DNA of 64,000 nt from HRBIN30 sp964534275 (GCA_964534275.1 CAZHQG010000011.1:1-64000), one strand, 5' to 3'; positions 32,650 through 41,772 are shown, counted from the first letter of the stretch. Numbers and translations are program-made. The notes: generated from the letters alone by a model not told the origin.

Positions 32650-33927
32650 TCAACCGAGCCACTCGGGAATTCGCTCGCCCCGTACAAGGTCTTCTAGGGT
32701 TTCGCGGAGCCGAACGACCGTAAAGCGGTCGCCATGTACGAGCACTTCCGCTGCACGCGGGCGCGTGTTGTAATTGGAAGACATCACGAATCCGTACGCG
32801 CCCGCACTCATGACGGCGAGCAAATCTCCAGGCTTCGTGCTGGGAAGCTCGCGATCTTTTGCCAGGAAATCGCCGCTTTCGCATACTGGACCGACGACGT
32901 CGACGATTTTGGGCGTGCCATCAATCCGGTGCACGGGAAGAATCGCTTGGTAGGAGCCGTAAAGCGACGGGCGGATCAGGTCATTCATTGCCGCATCGAC
33001 GATCACGAAATTTTTTTCCCCAGCGGTCTTCAAGTACTGTACGCGGGTTACGAGCACTCCTGCATTCCCCACAAGCGACCGACCGGGTTCCAAAACGACC
33101 GTACCGGGCAGTGGCTGCAAGGCGTTGAGTACCGTTTCGGCGTACTCCGCGTAGGTTGGCGGTTGTTCGTCACGATAGCGGATTCCAAGTCCTCCGCCGA
33201 CATCCAGCAGGCGCAACGAAAACCCACGCTGAACCAGTGTTTCCCAGAGTTCCCGAACTCGGCTCAAGGCATCCCTGAAAGGCGACACGTCCGTCAGTTG
33301 GGACCCAATGTGACAATCAATGCCAACCACGTCGATGTTGCGGTATCGTCGTGCTGCTTCGTACGCTTCGAGCGCGTGCTCCATGGGCACACCGAACTTG
33401 CTCTTACGAAGGCCCGTGGCGATGTACGGGTGTGTTTTTGGATCCACGTCTGGGTTGACACGAATGGCAACCGGTGCCCGACAGCCCTGGCTGGCAGCGA
33501 CAGCGTCGATTTGTTCGAGCTCGGAGGTGGATTCCACGTTGAAGCACAGAATCCCTGCGCGCAAAGCCGCTCGAATTTCTTCCGCGGACTTACCAACCCC
33601 CGAAAATACCACTTTCGAGACGTCACCGCCGGCTTGCTGGACGCGGTAAAGCTCGCCTGCCGAGACAATGTCGAAGCCACTGCCTAAGCGCGCGAAGGTT
33701 CGGAGAACGGCAACGTTCGAATTGGCCTTCACCGAGTAACAAACGAGGTGGGGAGTGGATGCAAATGCGGCGTCGAACTGCCGAAAGTTCTCCTCCAAAG
33801 CAGTGCGGCTGTACACGTACACGGGCGTGCCCACCTCGTCGGCAATGCGTGAAAGAGCCACGCGTTCCGCGTGCAAGGTGCCGTCAAAATACGGGAAATG
33901 GTGCCAGTGATGCTCCAAGGTCCTCAT
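32650..33927 (-). CDS. lysA: Diaminopimelate decarboxylase
   Basis: 425 aa PLP enzyme (alanine racemase fold) that makes lysine from meso-diaminopimelate. PLP-binding Lys67 in YSVKANSNVAVL; glycine-rich DVGGGLGIRY; the catalytic Cys in CESGDFLAKDR; EPGRSLVGNAG also present. Its ATG overlaps the stop of the upstream lipoprotein gene (ATGA), so the two are translationally linked. Confidence 0.97.
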   Translation of the reverse strand: MRTLEHHWHHFPYFDGTLHAERVALSRIADEVGTPVYVYSRTALEENFRQFDAAFASTPHLVCYSVKANSNVAVLRTFARLGSGFDIVSAGELYRVQQAGGDVSKVVFSGVGKSAEEIRAALRAGILCFNVESTSELEQIDAVAASQGCRAPVAIRVNPDVDPKTHPYIATGLRKSKFGVPMEHALEAYEAARRYRNIDVVGIDCHIGSQLTDVSPFRDALSRVRELWETLVQRGFSLRLLDVGGGLGIRYRDEQPPTYAEYAETVLNALQPLPGTVVLEPGRSLVGNAGVLVTRVQYLKTAGEKNFVIVDAAMNDLIRPSLYGSYQAILPVHRIDGTPKIVDVVGPVCESGDFLAKDRELPSTKPGDLLAVMSAGAYGFVMSSNYNTRPRAAEVLVHGDRFTVVRLRETLEDLVRGERIPEWLG

Positions 33928-34343
33928 CGCGTAATTTCTACCGTGTTCGATGGCTCGCTAACGTATCCATCGTACGTTTTTGACACAACGCGGTACCGAC
34001 ATGGGAGCCATTCTTCGGGTACATCGCGTCGGTAACGATAGCTTCGGACACGCCGGAAACGGCCGCGCTCTCCCGTCGCGACAGTGGCCGCCACCGAAAA
34101 ATCACTGTCTCCTCGGCCGATGCACTGATGCTCGATGATGAACTCTGCGATTTCGTCGACGCGCCTCCCCGTCTCCGATCGGTTGGGGCGAGACCACTGC
34201 AGTTCGACCTGGCCGTCGATCCACCGAGCAGCCAGGTCGTCAATCGGCGCTGGTCGCACGTCTTCGGGAGCCCGGAGCGGACCGCGGCGTGCGCAACTGC
34301 TCGTGAAAAAAAAGAACAACGCGAGCAACGCTGACAAGAGCAT
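33924..34343 (-). CDS. Lipoprotein with LptM-like N-terminus and Fn3-like domain
   Basis: 139 aa. A lipoprotein signal ends at Cys17 (FTSSC), directly followed by ARRGPLRAPED. This resembles the C-G-x-K-G-P-L-x-x-P start of LptM (YifL), which in E. coli also sits beside dapF and helps mature the LptD/LptE export machine. Residues about 30-139 have a fibronectin-III-like pattern (VELQWSRP, YRVVSKTYDGYVSEPSNTV) that E. coli LptM lacks. ATG at 34343 is 9 bases after GGGGAGG; the ATG at 34361 lies upstream of that site. Role inferred from motif and place only. Confidence 0.7.
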   Translation of the reverse strand: MLLSALLALFFFFTSSCARRGPLRAPEDVRPAPIDDLAARWIDGQVELQWSRPNRSETGRRVDEIAEFIIEHQCIGRGDSDFSVAATVATGERGRFRRVRSYRYRRDVPEEWLPCRYRVVSKTYDGYVSEPSNTVEITR

Positions 34344-34379
34344 ATGCGAAGACCTCCCCATGGGCGAAACGCGTCTACG

Positions 34380-35765
34380 CTACAGTTTCAGCGCCTTTAG
34401 CTGGATCTCGATGTTTTCGGGCGCTGTGCCCCCAATGGCCCTACGCCGTGCGATTGCTGCGGCGGGGTTCAACCACTGGTGGACATCCCGATCAAAAAGT
34501 TTGGAAAAGGTTCGCAACTCGTCCACACTCAAAGATTCCAAACTGATTCGCCTCTCGATGCATGAGCGGACAATTCTACCGACGACTTCGTGCGCCTCGC
34601 GGAAGGGCATTCCCTTTGCCGCTAGGTAATCGGCGAGTTCGGTTGCCAGAGTAAACCCTGCCGTTGCGGCCTCTTTCATACGCGCGCGGTCAAACCGCAG
34701 CGCTGCGATGAGCGGTGCCAAAACGGCCAGGCTCGATTGAACGGTATCCACGCTGTCGAACAGCGGCTCTTTGTCCTCTTGGAGATCACGGTTGTACGCC
34801 ATGGGCAATGCTTTGAGCATTGCCAAAAGCGCGGTGAGATTCCCGATCAGCCGCCCGGTTTTGCCGCGGATGAGTTCAGCAACGTCGGGGTTTTTCTTCT
34901 GCGGCATCATAGAACTGCCGGTGGCAAACTCATCCGGAAGCTCCACGAACGCGAACTGCGGGGAACACCAAAGAATCAAATCCTCGCAAAGGCGCGACAA
35001 ATGCACCCCAAGAAGTGCCAACGTGGCCAAGAATTCAGCAACAAAATCGCGGTCGCTCACCGCGTCAAGGCTGTTCAAGGATACTCGGGTAAAGCCAAGC
35101 TGCTTGGCTACGTACTCCCGGTCGATCGGGAACGTCGTGCCTGCCAGGGCTCCAGAGCCCAAAGGTAAAACGTTCACGCGTTCAAGTTGATCGTGTAAGC
35201 GTTCTCGATCCCGCTGCAACATGAACGCGTACGCGAGCAGGTGATGGCTCAACAAGATGGGCTGGGCCGGCTGGAGATGCGTAAAGCCCGGGAGAATTGT
35301 TTGCAGTTCGCGGCGGGCCACTTTGGCGAGGGCCTTTTGGAGCGTTGCGACACGCTGGTCCGTTACGGCAATCTGTTTGCGAACATAGAGTCGCAAGTCC
35401 GTCGCAATTTGATCGTTCCGGCTGCGCGCTGTGTGGAGCTTGCCAGCAACGGGACCGACGAGCTCATAGAGCCTCCGCTCGACCGCCATGTGAATGTCTT
35501 CGTCGCTCGGATGAGCCACGAACGAGCTCGTGCGGAACTCGCGGAGGATCTGTTTCAGTCCCGCGACGATCGTCTGGCCGTCCTTCTGCGAGATGATTTT
35601 TTGGCGCGCCAGCATCCGGCAGTGAGCGATGCTGCCAGCGATGTCTTCTTCGTAAAGGCGACGGTCGAACGGAAAGGAGGTCGTAAATTTCTCGACCTCC
35701 TGATGGGTGGCGGCGGCAAAACGTCCGGACCAAGCTTTTACCCGCGGATGACGGGACGGCTCCAT
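34380..35765 (-). CDS. argH: Argininosuccinate lyase
   Basis: 461 aa, fumarase/aspartase superfamily; splits argininosuccinate to arginine and fumarate. Signature loop GSSMMPQKKNPDVAELIRGK with the mobile catalytic Ser, plus TARSRNDQIATD and GFTHLQPAQPILLSHH. First gene of the amino-acid operon; 36 bases before the lipoprotein start. No arginine operator was recognised upstream. Confidence 0.97.
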   Translation of the reverse strand: MEPSRHPRVKAWSGRFAAATHQEVEKFTTSFPFDRRLYEEDIAGSIAHCRMLARQKIISQKDGQTIVAGLKQILREFRTSSFVAHPSDEDIHMAVERRLYELVGPVAGKLHTARSRNDQIATDLRLYVRKQIAVTDQRVATLQKALAKVARRELQTILPGFTHLQPAQPILLSHHLLAYAFMLQRDRERLHDQLERVNVLPLGSGALAGTTFPIDREYVAKQLGFTRVSLNSLDAVSDRDFVAEFLATLALLGVHLSRLCEDLILWCSPQFAFVELPDEFATGSSMMPQKKNPDVAELIRGKTGRLIGNLTALLAMLKALPMAYNRDLQEDKEPLFDSVDTVQSSLAVLAPLIAALRFDRARMKEAATAGFTLATELADYLAAKGMPFREAHEVVGRIVRSCIERRISLESLSVDELRTFSKLFDRDVHQWLNPAAAIARRRAIGGTAPENIEIQLKALKL

Positions 35766-35810
35766 GGGAGAATGCGGAGTGGCCTGTTGCTCTGACTGGA
35801 CGGGCCCGTA

Positions 35811-36209
35811 TCAGTACACCCACTTTCCTTTGGCAAAGCGGAAGATTTCCGTAACTTCCGTCGTTTCCACTGCTTGCGGAGGATTGCGTTCGGCTTCCTG
35901 GCGAGTGGCACCACGCTTTTCGTACCGCACCTCCAGATACGTGATCTTTCCGAGCGGCGTGGCATCCTTGGCTTCTTTGTATACGCACTGGTGTTGGGAG
36001 CTGTAACCAATGTAAGTCCCCTTGACTTGCCCTGCTTCCTCACGCCACTCGATGAGGGACTGATTTCTGCGCTCGCGCTCGGCAAGCTTTTGCATCCATT
36101 GCTCGCAAAATTCTGGAAAGCTGTCCTTTGCTGCCTGCGCGAGGCTGAGCGCAGGTGAGAGCCAGCTGGCAGCTAAAAAAATTGAAACACCTCGAATCCA
36201 CTGCCTCAT
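35811..36209 (-). CDS. Secreted hypothetical protein
   Basis: 132 aa. The N-terminus is a cleavable-looking signal peptide (GVSIFLAASWLSPALSLAQA). The mature part has a Cys pair (Cys34 in FCEQW and a Cys in QHQCVYKEA) that may form a disulphide, and a C-terminal beta-rich stretch EIFRFAKGKWVY. I do not recognise the family. It lies between argH and uvrB on the same strand, 45 bases upstream of argH, so it may be the first gene of that transcript. Confidence 0.7.
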   Translation of the reverse strand: MRQWIRGVSIFLAASWLSPALSLAQAAKDSFPEFCEQWMQKLAERERRNQSLIEWREEAGQVKGTYIGYSSQHQCVYKEAKDATPLGKITYLEVRYEKRGATRQEAERNPPQAVETTEVTEIFRFAKGKWVY

Positions 36210-36276
36210 GTCGTTCCCTCCGTTTCTGTTTCAGCTACGCAGCCGTAGCAGGCAAATGCAATCCCGCACGCTACCG

Positions 36277-38286
36277 TCACGCTTCTCGCCAGGCAAGTTC
36301 TTGTTGCTCCAGACGGTGGATTTCATCGCGGAGTAGTGCTGCACGCTCGAAGTCAAGTTGCCGCGCTGCCTCTCTCATTTCACGGCGGAGTTTCTCGATG
36401 TGTGCCGCCAAGTCCCCGATGTGGCGCCACTCCGCAGGCGGTTCTGCTACACGGTCGAGATCGACGTAGTCTGCCTCGGCAATCTCTACCCACGGCTCGG
36501 CGATCGCCTTTTGGATCGTACGGGGCACGATTCCGTGCTTCCGGTTGTATTCAGCCTGAACAGCACGACGGCGGTTGGTCTCGTCGATCGCGCGCCGCAT
36601 AGACTCCGTGATTTGATCTGCGTACAAGATCACCAGTCCGTTTGCGTTGCGGGCAGCGCGTCCGATGGTTTGGATCAGCGATCGCTCGGATCGTAGGTAC
36701 CCTTCCTTGTCAGCGTCCAAGATGGCAACCAGTGAAACCTCAGGGATGTCCAGTCCTTCGCGAAGCAGGTTAATGCCCACCAAAACATCGAATTGTCCGC
36801 GCCGAAGGTCCCGGATGATTTCGACGCGTTCGATGGTCTCGATGTCGGAATGTAAGTAGCGCACCCGGATGCCTAATTCTTGGTAATAATCGGTGAGGTC
36901 TTCGGCCATCTTTTTCGTGAGCGTGGTGACCAGTACGCGTTCGTTGCGCGCTACGCGCTTGCGAATTTCCTCGAGGAGGTCGTCTACCTGGGTCCCTGCG
37001 GGACGCACCTGCACTTCAGGATCCATGAGACCTGTGGGTCGAATGAGTTGTTCCACCACAACCCCGCCGGCCTTGGCAAGCTCATAGTCGCCGGGTGTCG
37101 CGGACACGTAAATGACCCAAGACAGATGGTCCTCGAACTCTTGAAAATTCAAAGGACGATTGTCGAGTGCCGAGGGAAGGCGAAACCCGTATTCGACCAA
37201 GGTCTCTTTCCGCGCTCGATCTCCCCGGTACATGCCGCCAATTTGCGGCACGGTGACGTGGCTCTCGTCGATAAAGAGCAGCCAGTCGTTGGGAAAATAG
37301 TCGAGTAGGGTAGGGGGGGGCTCCCCGGGTGCACGGCCGGTTAGGTGCCGGGAGTAGTTTTCTATACCTGGGCAAAAGCCCATCTCTCGGAGGAGTTCTA
37401 GGTCATATCGGGTCCGCTGCTCCAAACGCTGTGCTTCTAGGAACTTCTCTTGGCGCCGTAACTCGGCGAGGCGTTCCTCGAGTTCCTCCTGAATGCTCGT
37501 GAGCGCCGCTTCCAGCCGCTCTCGATGGGTGACGTAATGGCTGGCCGGATAGATCGCGATCTTGTCCAGTCGGCGCAGCACCGTGCCTCTAAGCGGATCG
37601 ATCTCACTGATTTGTTCCACAGTGTCGCCGAAAAATTCGATCCGTACGGCATGGGAGTCCTCCGAGACGGGGAATACCTCGATCACGTCTCCCCTCACCC
37701 GAAAACAGCCTCGGTGAAAGTCGAAATCGGAGCGTCTGTACTGGATCTCCACCAGTTTCCGAATTACCCGGTCCCGATCCGCGTACCCGCCTTTTTCGAG
37801 GAACACGAGCATTTCGAAATAGGCTTCAGGAGAACCCAAGCCGTAGATACACGATACACTCGCGACAATGAGCACATCGTTTCGCTCGAGAAGCGCCTTG
37901 GTAGCGGAATGACGCATCTTGTCGATCTCCTCGTTAATAGAGGCGTCCTTCTCGATGTACGTATCGGTGCTCGGTACGTACGCCTCTGGCTGGTAGTAAT
38001 CGTAGTAGCTGACGAAGTATCGCACCGCGTTTTCGGGAAAGAGCGTCTTGAATTCGTTGTAAAGCTGCGCCGCTAAGGTCTTGTTGGGGGCCAACACCAG
38101 CGTGGGTTTTTGCACCCGCTCGATGACGTGAGCCATCGTGAATGTTTTTCCGGAACCGGTCACTCCGAGTAATACTTGATGTCGGCGTCCTTCGCGAATG
38201 CCGGCGACGAGCTGCTCGATGGCTTTAGGTTGGTCTCCACAAGGCTCGAATGGTGCGACTAAGCGAAAACGCCCCTCACGCTGCAT
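36277..38286 (-). CDS. uvrB: Excinuclease ABC subunit B
   Basis: 669 aa nucleotide-excision repair helicase. Walker A GVTGSGKT (Lys47), beta-hairpin YYDYYQPEAYVP that opens the duplex, DEAD-type LFIDESHVTVPQ, helicase motif VI region LIQTIGRAARNANG, and a C-terminal UVR domain (LDFERAALLRDEIH) for UvrC. The frame extends to a TTG at 38295; I chose the ATG at 38286. No strong Shine-Dalgarno is visible. No LexA box was recognised upstream. Confidence 0.97.
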   Translation of the reverse strand: MQREGRFRLVAPFEPCGDQPKAIEQLVAGIREGRRHQVLLGVTGSGKTFTMAHVIERVQKPTLVLAPNKTLAAQLYNEFKTLFPENAVRYFVSYYDYYQPEAYVPSTDTYIEKDASINEEIDKMRHSATKALLERNDVLIVASVSCIYGLGSPEAYFEMLVFLEKGGYADRDRVIRKLVEIQYRRSDFDFHRGCFRVRGDVIEVFPVSEDSHAVRIEFFGDTVEQISEIDPLRGTVLRRLDKIAIYPASHYVTHRERLEAALTSIQEELEERLAELRRQEKFLEAQRLEQRTRYDLELLREMGFCPGIENYSRHLTGRAPGEPPPTLLDYFPNDWLLFIDESHVTVPQIGGMYRGDRARKETLVEYGFRLPSALDNRPLNFQEFEDHLSWVIYVSATPGDYELAKAGGVVVEQLIRPTGLMDPEVQVRPAGTQVDDLLEEIRKRVARNERVLVTTLTKKMAEDLTDYYQELGIRVRYLHSDIETIERVEIIRDLRRGQFDVLVGINLLREGLDIPEVSLVAILDADKEGYLRSERSLIQTIGRAARNANGLVILYADQITESMRRAIDETNRRRAVQAEYNRKHGIVPRTIQKAIAEPWVEIAEADYVDLDRVAEPPAEWRHIGDLAAHIEKLRREMREAARQLDFERAALLRDEIHRLEQQELAWREA

Positions 38287-38394
38287 CGTTTGCAACGTAT
38301 AGCGAACGCAACCAGCACGCGCATGGACGACCGCACAGCGGCAACTTTTGCGCGGCTCCTCGTGCGGGTCCTCTAACCGGGAAACGGAAAAAGA

Positions 38395-38443
38395 CCCTGG
38401 GCGGCCGATTACGGATTTCGGAAAAGAGTTCCGGAGCCCAGGG
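38395..38443 (+). promoter_or_regulatory. Structured leader upstream of the barrel gene
   Basis: CCCTGGGC (38395-38402) pairs with GCCCAGGG (38436-38443), and an inner stem pairs CGGAA with TTCCG, giving a branched or stacked hairpin. AATTTTAT follows, which could be a terminator-like tail. It lies in a 237-base gap between divergent uvrB and the outer-membrane gene, 80 bases before the latter's start. It may be an attenuator, a terminator or an RNA element; I match it to no known riboswitch class. Confidence 0.4.
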
Positions 38444-38523
38444 AATTTTATCGCCGAATGGTTGTGGCTTCAGCTTTGCTTACGCAGCACGCGACATCGT
38501 GATTGGAAAGGAGGATGACAATC

Positions 38524-39411
38524 ATGAAAAGGTTCGCGAAGGTGTTACTGGCGGTGGCCACGTGCTTTGGTGTCTGGGCGGAGCCCCGAAATGTCAGTGC
38601 CAAGGGCTTTGACGATCTCATAAGTCCGGTTTCCAATCCCACGCTCTTTGAACAACCGCAAGTAACGACGGAGGTCCGCCCCATTTTCGTCTATCACGAA
38701 ATTAGCGATCAGTTCGTGAGTGCTGGCGGGAATGCGAAGGTTGCTGCGCTCCAGCTCCGCGTTGCGCTTACGGAGGATCTCGGCCTGATCGCTACGAAGG
38801 ACGGTTACGTCTGGCTCGAGCCTGATTCGGTTTTGCAAAAGAAAAATGGCTGGGCGAACGTTGCCTTTGGTCTCAAATACAATTTTTTGCGTGACGAAGA
38901 GTTTGGAGCTTTGATGAGCGGGGGAATCCGTTACGAGGCCGGCTCGGGCGATAAGGACGTGTTCCAGGGGCGTGGCGACGGTCTCTTGAACCCGTTCTTG
39001 AGTGCGGCATGGGTCCATGATCGGTTGCATGTGCTCGCATATACTGGTGGGCGATTTCCAATCTCGGGGAACGACACGACTTTTTGGGACACCTCCGCGC
39101 ACGTGGACTATCAGATTGGCCGCTTTTATCCCCTCATCGAGGTGAACTGGGTACAAGGACTGGACGGAGGGCGTCGGCTGCCTATCGACCAAGAAGGTTT
39201 CGACTTCTTCAACCTAGGGGCGCGAAAAGCAGCGGGGCGCGGGGTGGTGACCCAAGCGTATGGTTTTCGCTATCGCATCGTCGACGACGCCTCCGTTTGG
39301 AACCGCGTGGGCGGCGTGGACTTTGGCGCCGCTTACGAAACCCCGCTGACAGACCGTGAAGACTTGTTCGCCTGGAGGGTAACGACCGACCTCGTTTTTT
39401 GGTTGCGATAA
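38524..39411 (+). CDS. Predicted outer-membrane beta-barrel protein
   Basis: 295 aa. A signal peptide (residues 1-25, LLAVATCFGVWAEPRNVSA) precedes alternating amphipathic strands with many aromatic girdle residues, and the chain ends VTTDLVFWLR, close to a barrel-insertion end (terminal aromatic near the C-terminus). The start at 38524 is 9 bases after AAAGGAGG; the ATG at 38515 sits on the Shine-Dalgarno. No family recognised. Likely a surface barrel or transporter of unknown substrate. Confidence 0.7.
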   Translation: MKRFAKVLLAVATCFGVWAEPRNVSAKGFDDLISPVSNPTLFEQPQVTTEVRPIFVYHEISDQFVSAGGNAKVAALQLRVALTEDLGLIATKDGYVWLEPDSVLQKKNGWANVAFGLKYNFLRDEEFGALMSGGIRYEAGSGDKDVFQGRGDGLLNPFLSAAWVHDRLHVLAYTGGRFPISGNDTTFWDTSAHVDYQIGRFYPLIEVNWVQGLDGGRRLPIDQEGFDFFNLGARKAAGRGVVTQAYGFRYRIVDDASVWNRVGGVDFGAAYETPLTDREDLFAWRVTTDLVFWLR

Positions 39412-39437
39412 GTAGTGTAGGAGTTCGCTGGACTGGG

Positions 39438-39469
39438 ACGCCGTGCTAGCCACCCGGCTAGTACGGCGT
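39438..39469. terminator. Bidirectional hairpin between the barrel gene and serS
   Basis: A 14-bp stem (ACGCCGTGCTAGCC with GGCTAGTACGGCGT, one G-T pair) around the loop ACCC. It ends one base before the serS stop codon, between convergent genes. The stem is strong in both directions; a T-rich tail is weak. Likely a shared terminator. Confidence 0.75.
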
Positions 39470-40762
39470 TCATCTCGATGACGACGACAGAGAACCCGGC
39501 GGGATGCGGTCGGTGCGCATGTAGGGACGCAGCACTTCGGGAACGATCACGCTGCCGTCTGCTTGTTGGTAGGTTTCGAGAATGGCGATCATGATGCGGG
39601 GGAGGGCAAGACCACTCCCGTTTAGTGTGTGGACGAACTCGGGCTTCTGTCCAGGCGATCTGCGGAAGCGAATGTTTGCCCGGCGTGCTTGATAGTCCGT
39701 ACAGTTACTGCACGAACTGACTTCCAGCCACTCTCCGCAACCCGGCGCCCATACTTCCAGGTCATACTTCTTCGCCGCGACCACACCGAGATCGCCCGTG
39801 CAGATCAGCACCACGCGGTAGGTCAGGCCCAGGCGTCCAGCAATGTCTTCGGCATCGGCAACGATTTGTTCCAGGGCCGCTGCAGAGTCCTCCGGGGCTG
39901 TAATTTTGTACATCTCCACCTTATCGAACTGGTGTCCCCGTTTGATTCCGCGCACATCGCGACCTGCCGACATTTTCTCCCGCCGAAAACATGGGGTATA
40001 GGCCACGTAGGAGATAGGCAGCTTGGATCCCTCGAGAACCTCGTCTCGATGGAGGTTGGTCAAGGGAATCTCCGCGGTTCCAATGAGCCAAAGGTCGTCC
40101 TCGGCATCGTGGTAGATATTCTCGGCAAACCTCGGCAGCTGCCCGGCGCCGTAGAGGCATTCTTTCTTGACGAGGCAGGGCGGATAGATCTCGAAGTAGC
40201 CATGCTCTTGAGTGTGGACATCGAGCATCCAAGTGATCAACGCGCGTTGCAAACGCGCTCCTAGGCCCTCCAAGATGTAAAAGCGCGAGCCCGAAATTTT
40301 GGCGCCGCGCTCGAAGTCTAGAATTCCGAGGTCTGGTCCCAGGTCCCAGTGCGGTTTTGGCGGGAAGTCGAAATGGGGCAGGGTCCCAACCGTACGGATG
40401 ACCTGATTGTCGCGTTCGTCTCGGCCCACGGGAACGCTTGGATCCGGCAAGTTAGGCAAGAGGAGCAGTCGGTTCTGCAACTCTTCTTCGACCCGTGCCA
40501 ACTCTGTCTCGAGAGCCGCGATTTCTGCTCCAATCGTTCGTACCTCTGCCTTGTGGGCTTCTTGCTCGGCGGGAGGAAGCTTCGGGATTAAACGGGACAA
40601 TTCGCTCCGCCTTGCTCGAAGCGACTCGACCTTTTGCAGCAAACTGCGACGGGCGGCATCCGCGGACACGACCGCGTCCACCTCTTCCGGGGCGCAGCCG
40701 ACCTTGGCTAGTTCCGCTTTTACCCAGTCGGTTCGCTCGCGAATGAGTCGGAGATCGAGCAT
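39470..40762 (-). CDS. serS: Seryl-tRNA synthetase
   Basis: 430 aa class II synthetase. N-terminal long coiled coil (about residues 30-105) that reaches the tRNA-Ser long arm; motif 2 with FRREKMSAGRDVRGIKRGHQ; motif 3 GSGLALPRIMIAILETYQ. ATG at 40762. The C-terminus ends in a Ser-rich tail (LSSSSR). Downstream the strong hairpin likely ends the transcript. Confidence 0.97.
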   Translation of the reverse strand: MLDLRLIRERTDWVKAELAKVGCAPEEVDAVVSADAARRSLLQKVESLRARRSELSRLIPKLPPAEQEAHKAEVRTIGAEIAALETELARVEEELQNRLLLLPNLPDPSVPVGRDERDNQVIRTVGTLPHFDFPPKPHWDLGPDLGILDFERGAKISGSRFYILEGLGARLQRALITWMLDVHTQEHGYFEIYPPCLVKKECLYGAGQLPRFAENIYHDAEDDLWLIGTAEIPLTNLHRDEVLEGSKLPISYVAYTPCFRREKMSAGRDVRGIKRGHQFDKVEMYKITAPEDSAAALEQIVADAEDIAGRLGLTYRVVLICTGDLGVVAAKKYDLEVWAPGCGEWLEVSSCSNCTDYQARRANIRFRRSPGQKPEFVHTLNGSGLALPRIMIAILETYQQADGSVIVPEVLRPYMRTDRIPPGSLSSSSR

Positions 40763-40818
40763 GGGCGTGCGCTAGCATGGGGTGCCAACTGGCTCAAGCA
40801 AACGGCCCGTCGCAGGAA

Positions 40819-41190
40819 CTAGAGATCTTGGAATGCGTCGCAAACGATCTCGCAATGGGTTTCCTCCCCGGTTCCAACAACGACGACAACGTCGAAACGG
40901 GTTTCGCTGAAGTCGAGTTCGTGGTGTGCCATGAAGTGGCGCGCCGCACGGAGCAATCGCAGCTGTTTTTGGTCTCCGACGGAGCCAGCCGCGGCAATTA
41001 CGTCCTGCGTGCGCCTCGTCCGTACCTCGACGAACACAAGCGTTCGACCCTGCCAGGCAACGAGATCGATTTCTCCTCCTGGACAGCGGTAATTCCGGGA
41101 AACGACGCGGTAACCTCGGGATTCGAGGAATTTCGCTGCAATTTCCTCGCCCCGTGCGCCGGTTTCGATTCGGTTCCGCCTTCGGTGCAT
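40819..41190 (-). CDS. YraN family (UPF0102) predicted endonuclease
   Basis: 123 aa. Members are small proteins with a PD-(D/E)xK nuclease-like fold. The visible motif is ESRGYRVVSRNYRCPGGEID with Asp and VFVEVRTRRTQ (EVR in place of the usual E-x-K). It follows the pattern GARGEEIAAKFL at the N-terminus. Length is normal. The role is unproven in any species; it may act in DNA repair or recombination. serS lies 56 bases downstream on the same strand. Confidence 0.82.
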   Translation of the reverse strand: MHRRRNRIETGARGEEIAAKFLESRGYRVVSRNYRCPGGEIDLVAWQGRTLVFVEVRTRRTQDVIAAAGSVGDQKQLRLLRAARHFMAHHELDFSETRFDVVVVVGTGEETHCEIVCDAFQDL

Positions 41191-41350
41191 GGCTCCTTAT
41201 AGGTGATTTCGGTGGGAGCGGGTAGACGATAGAGTGCGCAGGAGAGGTTGGAGTAGGCGAAGGGGGCTAAAAGCGCGCGAGAAAAGCAGGAGTTGTTGAC
41301 GACAGCGGATTCTGAGAGCCCAGACTAAGTGGCGCTCGAAAAACGATGCT

Positions 41351-41412
41351 GGTACGCGTACCGAAACGGGGGCAAAACCACCGGCGATGCTTGCAACTCT
41401 CTGGTGGTAGCC
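41351..41412 (+). promoter_or_regulatory. Palindrome and hairpin in the gatC leader
   Basis: The 294-base stretch 41191-41484 has no gene I can support. It holds a perfect 12-bp palindrome GGTACGCGTACC (41351-41362) and, next to it, an 8-bp stem (ACCACCGG 41377-41384 with CTGGTGGT 41401-41408) extended by GGC (41371-41373) and GCC (41410-41412). These lie 70-130 bases before the gatC start, which lacks a good Shine-Dalgarno. It may be a leader RNA or operator. TTGACG at 41296-41301 is a possible -35. Confidence 0.35.
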
Positions 41413-41484
41413 GCTCCACGAGCGAGGGAACGAGAGAGCGAGGGCAAATTTGCAGCCAACCGGAGCCTATGTTAACGCCGCGCC

Positions 41485-41772
41485 ATGGCGTTGGATTTGG
41501 ACGTGGTTCGCAACATCGCCCATTTGGCTCGGTTGGAACTCACTCCGGAGGAAGAGCAGCTGTACTTAGCCCAGCTCGAACACATTCTCGGCTATTTTTC
41601 TCGCCTCGATGAGGTGGATACCACAGGAGTGGAGCCGGCTACAGACCTGTGCGTGAAGGGGACCGAGTTTCGAGATGACGTGGTCACGAATTCCCCTTCC
41701 GTGGAAGATTGGTTGGCGAACGCACCGTCCCGGCGAGAACGGTTTTTTCGCGTGCCAAAAATTATCGAGTAA
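41485..41772 (+). CDS. gatC: Asp/Glu-tRNA amidotransferase subunit C
   Basis: 95 aa. Starts MALDLDVVRNIAHLARLELT and has EVDTTGVEPATDL, the GatC pattern. GatC wraps around GatA and GatB and stabilises the complex that turns Glu-tRNA(Gln) or Asp-tRNA(Asn) into the amidated tRNA. The 64-base gap to gatA is short. No clear ribosome-binding site precedes the ATG. Confidence 0.95.
   Translation: MALDLDVVRNIAHLARLELTPEEEQLYLAQLEHILGYFSRLDEVDTTGVEPATDLCVKGTEFRDDVVTNSPSVEDWLANAPSRRERFFRVPKIIE

Noticed and set aside
29138..35765. One single operon from argH to the epoxide hydrolase
   Set aside because: The gaps are small, but the enzyme functions change sharply after dapB. It may be read-through; no boundary could be shown from sequence, so I list them separately.
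41351..41412. A c-di-GMP (GEMM) or T-box element before gatC
   Set aside because: GGCAAAACC looks faintly like the GEMM core, but the conserved second half (GACGCAAAGC) is missing, and T-box features are absent.
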